Of a DNA stretch of 64,000 bases, positions 33,222 to 43,807 are shown piece after piece. The stretch spans positions 3,782,001 through 3,846,000 of the forward strand of contig JAFEKR010000002.1 of assembly GCA_019022495.1 (NCBI GenBank), given 5' to 3'. This DNA comes from Epichloe hybrida. Lineage: Eukaryota; Ascomycota; Sordariomycetes; Hypocreales; Clavicipitaceae. How positions within the stretch are numbered: position 1 is the stretch's first letter; the number at the start of each line of letters is the position of its first letter. The position numbers were made by a program, and so were the translations under genes. Under the pieces are notes generated by a model that saw nothing but the letters and a program-made list of their open reading frames with translations, was not told where the DNA came from and did not search any database.

Positions 33222-34755
33222 ATGGCGCCTTTGTTGAAATGGGCAAGAGGTCTCTTCCGCCGACGTCCACTGATTCCTTTGCAATTCCCGACAACGGGCT
33301 TCAACGTCGTTCCCGCGTCCGAGGTGCTCGAGGAGGAACACTACGACGGGTTCAAGACGGGCAACTACTGTCCAGTCAATATCGGCGATGTCTATGCTTC
33401 CAACACGTATCAAATCCTCGGCAAGCTGGGATTTGGTTCAACTTCAACAGTTTGGCTTGCCCGCAACCTCCGGTATGCTCCCCTTCACTACAAATTTGGC
33501 ATCTCATGCTGTGCTGAACTTTCACCAACCTTAGCGATCGTGAGTATTTTGCCCTGAAAGTGTTTGCGCGAAATCATGGCGACGCGTGCAAAAACGAGCT
33601 TCGCACCTACGAAACCATAGAGAATGCGAATCGTTGCCACCCTGGCCACCAGCATATCAGGACTGCCGTGAGCATGTTTGCCATAGAGCGGCAAGGGGGA
33701 CATCACCAGTGCCTCGTCCAACCGCCGATGTGGGACAGCTGGAAAGACCTTATATACCGGAATCCAAGTGGCCGGTTCTCCACAGCGCTTCTGAAGGGTG
33801 GTCTGCGGCATCTCTTCCTGGCCCTCGACTACCTGCACACGGAGTGCAAGCTTGTCCACACCGGTACGCTCTACATAGTTCGCGTACATACGTTTTTTTT
33901 TCTTTCTGACGCGGAGCGATAGATATTAAAGCAGATAACATATTACATGCGATTGCCGATAAAGGCATCCTCGAATCCTTCGTCAAAGACGAGATGACGA
34001 TGCCCTCTCCCCGCAAATACGTCAATGGCGCTCCTGTGTACATGTCTAGGCGTTTCGGCTTGCCGGAAGAATTTGGCAGAATTGTGCTCGGCGATTTCGG
34101 AGAGGTGGTGAAAGGAAACATGAAACGAAACCACGACGCGCAGCCGGACGTGTACAGGTCGCCTGAAGTTATGCTCAAGGCTGATTGGAGCTACCCGATC
34201 GATATATGGAACGTAGGAGCCATGGTCTGTCGCTCAGTCCCGGGAGAAAGATACTCGCCGATTGAGTCAGTGTGTTAACTGAGTGGTTCCACAGATATGG
34301 GATGTATTTGAGGGCGGCCACTTATTCCACGGTCTCGATCCCAGTCCCGAAAAGGGATACTATACAACTAGGGCGCACCTTGCAGAAATCATTGGGCTCC
34401 TGGGTCCACCGCCTCTAGATCTGCTCCAGCGAGGGACCCGGAGCAAAGAGTTCTTTTCAGAAGATGGTGAGTTTTGTTATCTGTGAATTACCTACACCAA
34501 TTAGTGGTTAACTTTATAAGTAACCAACGACATGGGAGGCTGATGCGATAGTTTGAAACAGGTCAATGGATTGCAGATTGCCCAATACCTCAAGGCAATA
34601 GTCTGGAGAAGGCGGAGCTCGTCCTCGCCGGGAAGAACAAGGAAATGTTCCTCAATTTCGTGAGGGGGATGTTGACATGGCGACCGGAGGACCGCAAGAC
34701 AGCAAAACAATTGCTTGAGGACCCATGGTTGAGGGCCTGGGAAATCTCCGATTAG
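33222..34755 (+). CDS. SRPK-like serine/arginine protein kinase
   Basis: Five exons: 33222-33472, 33535-33863, 33923-34224, 34295-34466 and 34562-34755, introns 59-95 nt, total 415 residues. Kinase motifs in order: glycine loop GKLGFGSTSTVWLAR, lysine in YFALKVFAR, catalytic loop VHTDIKADNIL (completed across intron 2), DFG in LGDFGEVV, and RSPEVML with WSYPIDIWNVGAMIWDVFEG. The HTDIKADN variant and FPTTGF...YCPVNIGDVY opening are typical of the many fungal SRPK-like kinases, which phosphorylate Arg/Ser-rich proteins or are uncharacterised. The start at 33222 is favoured over an in-frame ATG at 33093 because family members begin close to this point. The donor of intron 3 is GTCTGT, weaker than the others. 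Confidence 0.87.
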
Positions 34756-34996
34756 AGACTCTCAAGCTTCACCCGCCCCAGGGTGGTTAATTACTCAATC
34801 AACCCCACAAAGCAGTCGAATTGGCCAGCTAATGAAAGAAACCACTGAACCTGAACTCACACCTCGGTTCCTGTGGCATACCCACGAACCGATGGCACGC
34901 CGATATGCCACGCAGTGCTGGGATGTTCACACCAGCTTCGCATTCTCCATGGATACTGCAACTGGTGCAACTTCATCATAGACTTTAACGACGAGG

Positions 34997-36003
34997 TCAC
35001 GTCGATAGCCGCAGCTGGGTTTCGGATACACGCTCAGTCTGCAAATGCGGAATATGGACAGAAAGAAATTCAGCATGCCCTCGAACCGGATGTAGCGCAG
35101 AAAGACTGACCGAGACTCTCCCGACGTTTACAGCGGCGTGTCCAGCTCGGGGTGAAAGGAAAGACCACCGATCATCCCCAGGCAGCATGGCCTGCAAGCC
35201 GTCAGACTTGGAAAACACAACAGTCAGAGTTCCTATATTGATACGGGCCATGTTTCCTATTCGCTTCTCGCTGCTTCCCCATATTAGGTACCTTAACATG
35301 GCCATGTTCGCAGCCGACGGTTTATTCTTCCTATAATAGTCCTTTAAGTCGTGGGGAAGATTCAAAGCATTCGATAATACGGAGAGAATGCAATCGGTGT
35401 GACTGTGGACCTCGCCCATAAATTTCTCCAAGAGTCGCCGGTTTCGATCAATTACCGGAGGCACAATCATGTCGTCCTGGCCAAAGATGCCGTTGTCGTG
35501 AATCTTGGCATGCCCATCAGCACCAATCTGTGCAGAGTTGGGAAAGAGACAGTCGCAACATGTGCTGGCTGCTTGTGCAACAGGGCAAAGCATACCGAGA
35601 AGCTCTCATATCCGACTCTCTTCCCAGCAAATGGTCCGACGAAAGGAACAGCCGGCTCGTTTGTAACTGCGTATTAGACTTGAGCTGCTTTGTCTTTGCA
35701 AGATTGTAAAAGCATTCCGGCAGGAAAACATGACACGTATCCGAGAAGCCTCGATGGCAGACATTTCTCCGTACTGTTTTCCTCTTTTTTTTCCTCGAGG
35801 GACAACGTAAACAATGCTTTTCCTACCGCCGCAAGCTCGTCTTTTCCTATCGCCGCAAGCTCGTGTACAAGCTTCAGAATGTCGCACGTGGACTTATGAC
35901 GGAAGCCAAGGTAGAAGAATCCATTGACTCTGCATGCTTCAGCGAGATTCTTGGTGACATTGACATCTCCGGCAAGGAGTCCGGCCAACGAGATGGATTT
36001 CAC
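34997..36003 (-). pseudogene. decayed 2OG-Fe(II) dioxygenase (isopenicillin-N-synthase-like)
   Basis: The N-terminal part (36003-35737) has LAEACRVNGFFYLGFRH and EKCLPSRLLGY; the next part reads VPFVGPFAGKRVGYESFS up to 35596, then after a good 68-nt intron (35595-35528) continues IGADGHAKIHDNGIFGQDD to SPRAGHAAVNVG. This order is that of fungal 2OG-Fe(II) oxygenases. Signs of decay: no ATG opens the frame, no donor/acceptor pair joins the first two parts in frame, the iron-binding HxD is replaced by ARINIGTLT, and after VNVG the frame diverges and the second iron His and the Arg of the cosubstrate site are not found. An eight-residue in-frame duplication (ELAAxGKD) lies at 35819-35866. It is probably non-functional. 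Confidence 0.7.
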
Positions 36004-36334
36004 ATCTGCTTGTTTTGGAGGGTGTCAATGATGCCATGTTGAAGGAGTGAGGGGAGAATGGCCAGTTTCACGTTTTGAGCTGATTGCTCTGAGAGGGAGC
36101 CTTGTCTTCGTAACGAGACGTTGCGTCAGCATATCTGTCCAACTATTGATGGTGGATCTGTAAAATTCCACCGCTATGATAAAATTTCTTCTTCATCATG
36201 TCATTCCAAGCCAAGTCTCCCCTTCTCGTTCCCTGTTCGCAGATGCTGCTTCAATATAAAAGACTCAACGCCCACATGTGCTCGTCGCTCGTACCACAAG
36301 CGGTCATTCATTCCTTGGTAGACCAGACCCCAGC
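36004..36334. other. intergenic region
   Basis: Lies between the oxygenase relic and the 3' end of the MUG113-like gene. Could hold a missing first exon of the relic; none is clear. Confidence 0.4.
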
Positions 36335-36758
36335 TCAATCCACACTCTTTTCATCCCAGTCGACCCATCGTCGAATCACATCGTCCACCTTGCGAATGCC
36401 ATCCGTCGTAGCCCTCACCTCGAACCACTCTCTGTGGTCTCTTCCACACGCATCACACGTCGACATGTCCGCGCGCAATCCCATTCCCGCCAGTTCAATA
36501 TGGATCAAACGTTCGACCCTGCGGCAATGAGGCGTCATTCGCGGCGCACGACTCGTCCCAGGCCTGTCGTTGATCCCAGCGATGTAAGGATAGTAGCGCA
36601 GCATTTCAATGTCGTGCCCACATTGCCGCTGCCACTGGTTCATTCTTCTCTGTACGTTTGCCGCCCTGCCGATTTTGAGCAGCATCGTCTTCTGGCCGGG
36701 CTTGCTGCTGGGATCGGCAAAGGCGGACACGACATCACTCGGACGGCGGGAGCGGGCA

Positions 36759-36789
<31 letters not shown>

Positions 36790-37624
36790 TTGGGGGCGCG
36801 AGTAAAGACCGAGCCGCGGCGACTGGCGGTGGGGATTTCTGGCTCGTAGGCGTGAGCCAGAACATGTAAATGTATCCACCTTCCTCTGAATCAGCATATG
36901 GTTTCGCGAGCTCGGCCATCAGCGCCGAGGCAGTATTCGTGTCCAGGGTGTCGGGAATGAGATGTTTGAACTGAGCTGTTTGCGAGAGAGTCGACTTGCC
37001 CGATCTGCAAGACGCTTTACCTGGGGAGGCGTCGGGCGTCGTGATTCGCTGATGACTCGGTGTAGTTCCGTTCCGAGGTGGCCGCTGGAGATTGGGCATG
37101 GATGCTGACGCAGGTTTCTTCTGTACAGGATATGGCTTTGGCCGTGGCCCCGGCCGAGCAGGTTCGTCCACCTCCTCCAGAGGTATGGAAAAGCAGAAGC
37201 AAAAAGTGAGCTTCGGGCTTGCCTTTGGTCTGGGGGCGTTTGGTGGCGATGCATTGGTAGTCGGTCTGCCATTGCCCTTGCCGGGCCTCTTGTCCTGCAA
37301 GTCCATGATTCCTAGTCTATCGGCAAGAGTGTCCAGACTCGAGCGCTCCTCGAGGATGGGCTTCGTGTCTCGGCGAGGTCCTGGACTCGACTGTGCTGAG
37401 TGGCTCGCTTGCTCTTTGTGCTGCCAGCAGTACAGGGTCTCATCGCCAAGGTCTATCTTGCGCCCTCGACCTCTCGGGGATAGTGTAGCTGTAGCTCGGG
37501 CAGGGGTGTTGATCGGCCTTCTGCATGGTCGACCGCTCGAGGTTATGCCTCTGCATGTTGAGTTTGGGTTCTTGGAGTCGGCGCGGTCGAGGAGGGACTC
37601 GGGCGTGTTGGCGACGAAGGGCAT
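36335..37624 (-). CDS. MUG113/T5orf172 (GIY-YIG-like) domain protein
   Basis: A single exon of 429 residues from the ATG at 37624. The first half is basic and Pro/Ser-rich, with a Cys-containing CRGITSSGRPCRRP segment and a DETLYCWQHK segment that could form a small zinc-binding unit. The C-terminal half is the T5orf172/DUF1766 domain: GGYIYMFWL, KTMLLKIGRAANVQRRMNQW, CRRVERLIHIELAG and HREWFEVR, a GIY-YIG nuclease-like fold in which Arg of GRA and Glu of VE are the expected catalytic pair. Fission yeast Mug113 (meiotically up-regulated) and many phage proteins share the domain. A Ser run coded by a GAT/TCA microsatellite (36759-36789) interrupts it. The target is unknown. Confidence 0.9.
36759..36789. 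repeat. (GAT)10 microsatellite coding a Ser run
   Basis: About ten GAT triplets on the + strand; on the coding minus strand they make a Ser tract in the domain loop of the MUG113-like protein. Confidence 0.9.
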
Positions 37625-38016
37625 GCTAATCTAACTGGCGGTGACGGGGTCATGCGGCGATTTGTCGTAAATGGGCTTCGATTTTGAGGGGTTCTATCTC
37701 GAGTTGACGACTTTTTCTGGATTGTATCCTCGAGAAGCGAATGTCGGAGGCCTTTCAAAGCGAGAAAACAGCGGCTGGGAGGCCACCGCAGCGACGTTTC
37801 GCTCACATGGCCATGAATGGCGCGTGGACGGTGGATGGAAGCTTGAGTCGTGCGCATGCGCATGGCATGGTACCGAGTAACAGTGTTAAAACAAGCCTGA
37901 TATTAATAATCGCGCTTCGCAGCCACAAATGTGGCTGGCAAAAGGTTGGCGCGGACCCACACGAGAGCCCATAATCCGGCCATGTGATAGGTCAGGGCCT
38001 GCCAAAGCGTGCCGTC
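37625..38016. other. divergent intergenic region
   Basis: Promoter space of the MUG113-like gene; no coding support. Confidence 0.4.
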
Positions 38017-38292
38017 ATGGACATTCAGATTTTCTCTGATTTGCACCTTGAATCTCCAAAGGCCTACGACCTGTATAACATTCCTCCAAAGGCACCATAT
38101 CTAGCTCTAGCCCTCCTCGGCGATATTGGGAACGTCGTTGCCCACAAAGATGGTATTCCCACTTTCCCAACGAGGCATCTTTGTCAATTTAAGGCTATTC
38201 TCTTCGTCCTAGGGAATCACGAAACATATCATGCGAGCTGGGAAGAAACTATCGCTGTTCCCCCAGGTTTCCGACACGCAACTAACAGCTGA
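38017..38292 (+). pseudogene. truncated calcineurin-like metallophosphoesterase
   Basis: The frame opens MDIQIFSDLHLESPKAYDLY and continues LALLGDIGNV and ILFVLGNHETYH, which are the first three metal-binding motifs (DxH, GDxxN-like, GNHE) of a calcineurin-like phosphoesterase. It stops after 91 residues. The later motifs with the GHxH metal site, about 150 residues further in intact relatives, do not follow in any frame within the next 300 bp. So this is a 5' remnant of a larger gene. Confidence 0.75.
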
Positions 38293-38305
38293 ATCACGAG
38301 TCGAG

Positions 38306-38389
38306 ATGTTGTCCGCCAACGAATTTACCTGCTTCGGTCTGTTGCCGCCAGAACTCCAGTCTCAAATTTGGCGCGAAAGCACTGTCTGA
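38306..38389 (+). pseudogene. 2EXR-motif protein fragment
   Basis: The short frame MLSANEFTCFGLLPPELQSQ IWRESTV, closed by TGA, is the N-terminal signature of fungal 2EXR (F-box-like) proteins (F-x-x-F-x-x-LPPELR-x-x-IW). Nothing of the remaining domain is recognisable beyond it. It begins 13 bp after the phosphoesterase relic. Confidence 0.55.
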
Positions 38390-39330
38390 TTTTTCTACTT
38401 GTGCTGCGACACCTGACTTTACCGCCGGGCCTCCTGATCTCCGCCCAGATGGCCCATCACAGGCCCTAAGCTATTGGCCAAAGTCTGTATACGCTTGTCA
38501 GAATGATGCTTCTCCCTCAAAACCATCATTATACAGCGATGCCAGGTGGACAGTGTCGGGTTGGAAGCCGTCGAGCCTGAGAAAGCGGCACACTACACGT
38601 CTTTGCTAGCCCGTACTAGTTGTGGGCTAGAGGACCATGATTCGACTACAACTCATATTCGATCTATTCTCCTCGAGTACTTCGCTGGGTCTCCTCCTAC
38701 GATACACATTCTACCCCCCACCTAGGCTGTTTCAGCCTGTCAGACAACGGTTGCTAACGAGGACGGATCGTATGAGTGGTCACAGCAGGGGGGACAGCCA
38801 TGGGTCCAACAGTGACTTGGTCAATTAGGGCGGTCGCGATGTCTGGCTTTGGTGTTAGTTATATGGGTTTCTTACTGTACGCAATACAATCGTAAATCTA
38901 CCTTGGCGTGTTCTCAATATCATGGTAAATTCGCATATCCTGCAATATTGATATTTTGCCGCATGTATGGGCTATAACCCCCGGAAGCTGCGGGGAATTC
39001 GATTTGCTGTTTGTGGATGCCAAAGCCCTGCACGAGGGATGATTTGGACGGGATTTGGGTGCAGCTGTGGCGAAAGTGGACAACGTCTATATTAGCTCTT
39101 CACCTGAGCCTCGATAAGTCGACGACGGCCCCACGAATGAAGCCTCTAACGAAGCTTGCAGTGCAAGCAATAGCAAGACATTCTAACTAGGTAAGGGTTG
39201 TATAACAATGGGTCACAATTGTTACTTGTTCCTTGCGTACAAAAGTTAGTTCTTATTTTATTCTAATTCCCCCTAGAAGATAGAGACCATACTGTCTCAC
39301 GACGTATTTTAACCCAGCTCAGATAGCATA
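38390..39330. other. gene-poor interval with no intact gene
   Basis: Multiple stops in all frames and AT-rich patches (39180-39300). Consistent with decayed sequence between the relics and the small secreted protein gene. Confidence 0.5.
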
Positions 39331-39631
39331 TCATCCCGGACAAACGTCAATACATACAACCTTTGTCCAACTCTCGTTGTTGCAACAGTAATTGCGCCAA
39401 ACAAGATAGTTAAAGTTAACCCTGCCATCCTGACACCCTTTGCCCTCATCCGGGGCACATCTTCCGCTACTCAGAGGATTAAAATCACTTTTCATAAGTA
39501 GCTCTAAGAGCAAATTTGGCATAGGGGAAAAGAGGGGCTTTAACATACGTATTAAAGGGACAATTGCGGCATCTTGCCTTAACAAGCGATGAGGCAGACA
39601 GGAGGATAGAAATATGGGATAGTAAATGCAT
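39331..39631 (-). CDS. small secreted cysteine-rich protein
   Basis: Exons 39631-39549 and 39487-39331 (61-nt intron, donor GTATGT, acceptor AAAAG) give 79 residues. The N-terminus MHLLSHISILLSASSLVKA is a signal peptide with a likely cut near Ala19. The mature peptide of about 60 residues holds eight Cys (21, 24, 38, 46, 62, 63, 73, 77), spaced C-x2-C-x13-C-x7-C-x15-CC-x9-C-x3-C, enough for four disulfides. It ends VCIDVCPG. No Pfam-style family is recognised from the pattern. Such proteins in Hypocreales are often effectors, antimicrobial peptides or surface proteins; which applies here is not known. The gene lies in the repeat-bearing, gene-poor interval. The branch site of the intron is weak, so the model needs transcript support. 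Confidence 0.55.
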
Positions 39632-39955
39632 CGTAGGATTGTGTTTGTGTAGTATGCTTAAATTTCGAGACTGTAGCAGACTGTTAATAGGGAGCTCAGC
39701 CAAATTTCCGCCTCTCCCAAGGATTTTATAGTCAAAGAAGTACATGTTAAAAATGCAGTGGGCTTACCATTCATAGAAAGGGCCTGAAAACTAGAAAAGA
39801 CCTCACTATTAGTATCACAGGATACCAATAACCTACTAGTAGGGTTTTCGAGGGTAGACTAAAGAACAAAGGAAAGGGAAGGAAGGTCAAGAAGGCAGTG
39901 CGCAATAGCGTAATTTATTTATTTATTGGGGGAAAAGGGTCTATAGGGCTGCGCT

Positions 39956-40054
39956 AGGCCTACCTACTTAGCCTAACCACGGCTATAATAGGAGGCCACG
40001 CTGCCCGCTGCGCAGCCGTGATTATAGCCGTGGTTAGGCTAAGCAGGTAGGCCT
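39956..40054. repeat. inverted repeat (34-bp arms)
   Basis: Arms 39956-39989 and 40021-40054 are inverted copies with one mismatch, separated by 31 bp. It may be the core of a small fold-back element. Confidence 0.8.
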
Positions 40055-40191
40055 CGAATGTAGTGCGCGTAGCTAATTAAAGGGCGCGTAGCTGTCATGG
40101 CTTCGGTCGGGTATGATGATGAACAGAGAGTGGATGCTTATTACATGTACATGTAGATCAAAGACACAGCTAGATAAGAGGCTAGCTACAG

Positions 40192-40270
40192 TGGGGTCCT
40201 AGTAATTCCGAAGTATTTCCACCAGAGTTCGCCGTTGTTGCTGCTGCTTCGGAACTTTTACTAGGACCCA
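40192..40270. repeat. inverted repeat (22-24 bp arms)
   Basis: Arms 40192-40213 and 40247-40270 are inverted copies that differ by a two-to-three base gap; the ends read TGGGGTCCTAGTAA and TTACTAGGACCCA. It looks like a second miniature fold-back element. Confidence 0.7.
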
Positions 40271-41151
40271 TTGCCCCTGCGGGTGCATATATAAACTAAA
40301 CTCTAATCTCCCCTATGTACGGAGGTCCGGATCAAAAGTCGTGTCCGCTGCACGCGACCCCGGTCAAGGACCTAATTGGCCAGCGGGGTTGGTCTCACCG
40401 GGCAAATTAAATGTGTAATAAGAGAGGGTTGCCTCTTCTCTGGTTCCTAATGCGCGATCCCCGCCCTGACTGTCGTGGGCGCCCGAGGCATCCGAGGGAG
40501 GATCGCGAGCCATATGATGATGATGATGATGCCCTTACATGCAATGTAGCCCGCCCTCGCGAGATGATAGTATTATTATTCTCCAATTTGAACCATGCAT
40601 TGTGCATCGCACCTTTGCCCCTTCGCGGCCTGCCTATCAGCAGTAGTTCCCCTCTCTTTTAAGGAAATAATTCGCTTAGAAAAGGATAATAACTATTACG
40701 AAGGTCAAGCTAATAGTTAGAGTGTTTAAATAAAGGTAATAGGTGAATGAAATCAAGTCTGTTGGTTTGCTTCATGGTCGACCAATCACGGGCTGATTTG
40801 GCCTCGAGGCGGGGCTGAATGCTTCCTTCCCCGGTTCGTCCTAACAATTGCTAACAATTACGGTAATTCACCAGCCCAGTGCACCACTGCTATTGAGTGC
40901 AACATCTTGATTCCACATATTTGTGTTGCTTCAGAATCATGAAAAAAATCAGCATCATCAAAGTTCCCTCGGACAACCCTTAGTATTCATACAAAAATAC
41001 CATCGCAATCTCCGAACTGGAACGACGCGACCACCGAACCATGTGCTACTTGGAAATGGCGCCCTTGAACAGTTATTTTCGTGTTATGAACAGGAGGAGT
41101 CGAGGCTTTCTCCAGATGACGCTCGTGGGCATTACATAGACAGTTTTGTGC

Positions 41152-42960
41152 TCAGCCTGCCTGCCCCCGGCGCTTGGCATCAATGTCACCATGTTCCGCA
41201 TTCTTGGCCGACCTGGTGACAACTCCAGTTTTCCAAGCGGGTGTGCCGAAATACTTGATTCCGCTGGGGTCCTCAAACATGGCTTCAGTCTCTTCCAGAG
41301 TCCTCCCGGCGGTTTCGGGGAAGACGAACAAGACATGGATGAAGGCGGCGGTGTTGAAGATGGCAAAAATTAGGTACGTCTTCCACTGGATGTTCGCAAA
41401 GGCCGGGGGCACGAAGAAACCGAGAGCAGTGTTGAACGCCCAGTTTGCAGAAGTGGCCAGTGCGACGCCCTTGCCGCGAAGTCGGAGGGGAAACAGCTCA
41501 GGCGGGTATGTCCATGAGACGGGGCCCCAGGTCGGGGCAAACGAGGCAACAAAGAGGTAGGTGCAGGCGATGAGGCCTTTGGCACTGGCGCCGGTGAGCT
41601 CCATGGTTGGAGCGTTGCTGCCTTGGTACCCCTTGGGGCGGATGATGGCGTGTGTGGCCAGGATCCCCGTGTTGGCGTACATGAAAGTGGCCATGAGGAC
41701 TGAGCCGGCCAACAAGGTGCGGCGGCGACCCCATCGATCAACAAGAAGAAGGGCGGGAATGGTCATGAAGACGTTGATGATGTACGTGATGGAGGAGGCC
41801 AGAAGATTCTCTTGGTCCCTGTATCCGGCCATTTTGAACACCGTGTTGATATAGTACACTGCGAGTGAAGTAGTGAGCGAGCTGCTCGGTCTCGGCTTCA
41901 AGTTCTCGAGTTCTCAACAGGTAGCAGAGAAGATACGTACTCATGACATTCATGCCAGTCAGCTGCGACCAGATCTGAGTGAAGCACGCGATTAGAGTTC
42001 GGTTCAGCATCTCTGGCTTCAAAAGATGAAGGTAGGTGACATTGGCATGGCGACGCTCGAACTCGCACATATCCTTGATGTCTTGCAGTTCCACGGCGAC
42101 AAAAGGATGGTCAACGTCGCCTTTGCCATGCACCAGACCCAGAACAGAACGGCACTCCTCCCACCGATCCTTCCGTGCCAGCCACCGAGGAGACTCGGGC
42201 AGCATCATCATCATCAGGAAAAGGTAGACGGCGGGGATCATCTGGAGTCCCCATGGGACACGGAAAGAGGCTGCGGACCAGTTATCCCAGTCCCTCCCGC
42301 CAATGTACGAGCAGCCATACGAGATGTAGTACATGATCAAGATGCCCCATGTGATAGCCCACTGCTGCATGCCAATAAAGCGGCCTCGTTTCGAGGGTGG
42401 TGAAATCTCGGCGATGTATACGGGAACCTGGGCGCTCTCAATTCCCACACAGAAACCATTGATGATGCGACCGACGATAAGCATTCCGATATTCTGGGAA
42501 GCACAGCAAATAATTGAGCCAATCATCCTACATCAGTTGAACAATAACGGAATAAGTATTAGAAACAGTTGGTGGGGAAAAAAAAAAAAAAAAAAAAAAA
42601 GGCCTTGTCTCAAGCGTGAGTGTGGCCAGGTGGAAGCTTGTTTGTTGTCAAAACATACCAAATGACACAACCGACCATGATTGAATACGTGCGCCCCAGA
42701 CGATCCGACAATGGGCCCGAGACGAGCGCCCCGAGCCAGGATCCAGCAGCCATCGAGGCTGTGATGCCTCCCTGAACCAGTTCACGAGGACCGGAACATT
42801 TCCCCTCGGTAAAGGGCGGGCCGTAAGGGCCCTGGTTGAAGTAGCAGAGGTAGGATTGCATCCCAAGCTGGGCAGACAGAGACGAAATGTCGAATCCGAA
42901 AAGACCACCACCGACGACAGCCACAGAGGCAATGACGTATATGTTGCCTATGGCCACCAT
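41152..42960 (-). CDS. MFS sugar transporter
   Basis: Exons 42960-42659, 42527-41941 and 41858-41152, introns 131 and 82 nt, give 531 residues. Motifs of the sugar-porter family: GGGLFGFDISS in helix 1, SDRLGRTYSIMVGCVIW in loop 2-3 (completed over intron 1), VGRIINGFCVGIESAQVPVYIAE in helix 4, LPESPRWLARK in the central loop, TGMNVMMYYINTVF in helix 7 (completed over intron 2), DRWGRRR and FPETAGRTLEE at the end. Twelve helices are expected. Substrate is not predictable; relatives carry hexoses, xylose or lactose across the plasma membrane. The adjacent GH28 gene on the same strand could supply galacturonate-type products, but that link is speculative. Intron 1 holds a 23-bp A run. Confidence 0.93.
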
Positions 42961-43807
42961 ATTGGCCGCGAAGTGTCGGAGCGCTCACACGATCCTGATC
43001 AAACCCGGTGTATTGTACTGTACCAGAACGGCTGGTGAGAACTCGAGCCAGTGTCAAGTCACAGGTCACGGCGAGGTCTCCCCAAGTTTGGGGGGAGAAG
43101 GGGGCGTCGCGTCCATCCTGCCAACGCGGGCGGTAGGTACTAGGCAGTAGTTTATATATACATGAAGATGATCAGCAACCCAAAATATCCCGGTCCGCGT
43201 CCTGATTTGATTTGGCCAGCTGTTTTGGGGTGGAAAGGAATCCCAGTCCCAGGGGGGGGGAGCTTCGTTCCATTACTCACTGGCGCCAGACGACCTTCGG
43301 ATCTCTTGTGTTTGTCTCAGATGGAAATATCAGCCAGCCAAGCTCAGCCCGGGCTGAATGACAGCAATTTGGGTGGCACAGTCAGATCATGGCTGACATC
43401 AGAAATCGACTGCTTTCTGTCGATCCCAGCCCCCCCCCCCCCCCTTTTCGACTTTGTCCCCGCGAAAATGGTGGCTGCGACCGAACCGATCTGACGATGG
43501 CGCCCGCTCGATAGAGAGTTGTTGACCAGCAGATTGTCGGCATCTCCAACTTGTCTCGCGATCCTTGTCCACAAAAGGTCCAATGTGAACTGACTTTTCC
43601 AAGTATACATGGGGCCGTTGGGCACCCCGCTCTCCTCGTCGAGTGTTCTTTGTGATTTGCTGGCCGGCCGCTTGACGCTGTACAACGTAGCATCGTGGTC
43701 TGGTACACTCTGGGGCGACACGAAACGAGCCGCGGATGCTTCAACATGTACTCGGTACTCGGTATTATTATTATTATTATGACTAACAAAGTAAGTAATC
43801 CCTGCGC
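42961..43807. other. intergenic region upstream of sugar transporter
   Basis: Contains the TATA-like site, a C run (43431-43444) and a TTA microsatellite (about 43763-43780). The ORF at 43344-43871 overlaps the GH28 3' end and is rejected. Confidence 0.45.
43153..43160 (-). promoter_or_regulatory. TATA-like element of sugar transporter gene
   Basis: The minus strand reads TATATATAAA about 195 bp upstream of the transporter ATG. Confidence 0.35.

Larger units (their letters stand above)
39632..41151. other. gene-poor, hairpin-bearing region
   Basis: 1.5 kb without a supported gene. It contains the two hairpins listed separately, a TACATGTACATG stretch (40142-40154) and a GAT microsatellite (about 40514-40530). 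ORFs at 40407-40662 on both strands are shadows of this microsatellite. Confidence 0.55.
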
